DNA of 64,000 nt from Lates calcarifer (Eukaryota > Chordata > Actinopteri > Centropomidae). The stretch covers positions 13,663,632 to 13,727,631 of the forward strand of contig NC_066838.1 of assembly GCF_001640805.2 (NCBI RefSeq), in the 5' to 3' direction. Both the position numbers and the translations under genes were made by a program. How positions within the stretch are numbered: position 1 is the first letter of the stretch; each line of letters begins with the position of its first letter. Shown piece after piece: positions 63,927 through 64,000 of this stretch. A model generated the notes under the pieces. It worked only from the letters and a program-made list of their open reading frames with translations. It was not told the origin of the DNA and ran no database searches.

Positions 63927-64000
63927 TCATAACAGTAAAGTCAACTCTTGGTTGCATACCAGGATAAAATAGTATCATTTTATGCTGCCATGACCCTCTC

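Overview
The window looks like nuclear DNA of a ray-finned fish. It has compact vertebrate-type introns (about 80 bp to 4.5 kb), a GT-AG split receptor gene, and retroposon 3' tails of a kind common in teleosts. The right two thirds (about 20.4-63.9 kb) are one minus-strand gene, the LDL-receptor-related protein LRP1. I could place 83 consecutive coding exons, from the stop codon at 21324 up to 63865. They encode about 4,264 residues, corresponding to roughly human residue 280 to the C-terminus. The signal peptide, the first ligand-binding repeats and the start of the first propeller lie beyond the right edge.

The LRP1 exons run right to left as: propeller 1 (partial), propeller 2, ligand-binding cluster II (8 LDLR-A repeats), propellers 3-6 separated by EGF modules, cluster III (10 repeats), propeller 7, cluster IV (11 repeats), propeller 8 with a furin site, six EGF repeats, the membrane helix, and a tail with two NPxY motifs. 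Exon phases match at every junction. The one exception is an exon at 52906-53111 that carries one extra base and breaks the frame. A 4.5-kb LRP1 intron (40921-45420) contains a complete single-exon class A GPCR gene on the opposite strand (43285-44322), with unusual GQ and TRY motifs in place of GN and DRY.

The left third (about 3.3-17 kb) holds no recognisable protein-coding gene. It looks like a plus-strand spliced transcription unit of unknown function. It starts with a promoter carrying NRF1-like, CRE and YY1-like sites at about 3.28-3.36 kb. Degenerate repeats follow, in which short exon-like segments with strong 5' splice sites recur and are followed 25-40 bases later by a GGCYGCC-type motif. 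The region ends in a near-perfect 3.65-kb tandem duplication (9421-13070 and 13071-16732). Each copy contains a potential small spliced ORF beginning MTKIDSL. Whether this locus is a long noncoding RNA or encodes a micropeptide cannot be decided from sequence alone.

Between that locus and LRP1 (17-20.4 kb) are retroposon tails and one decayed immunoglobulin-domain exon of the butyrophilin/B7-like type. The first 3.3 kb are AT-rich and mostly unassigned, with one perfect 15-bp hairpin and a probable dispersed-repeat fragment.
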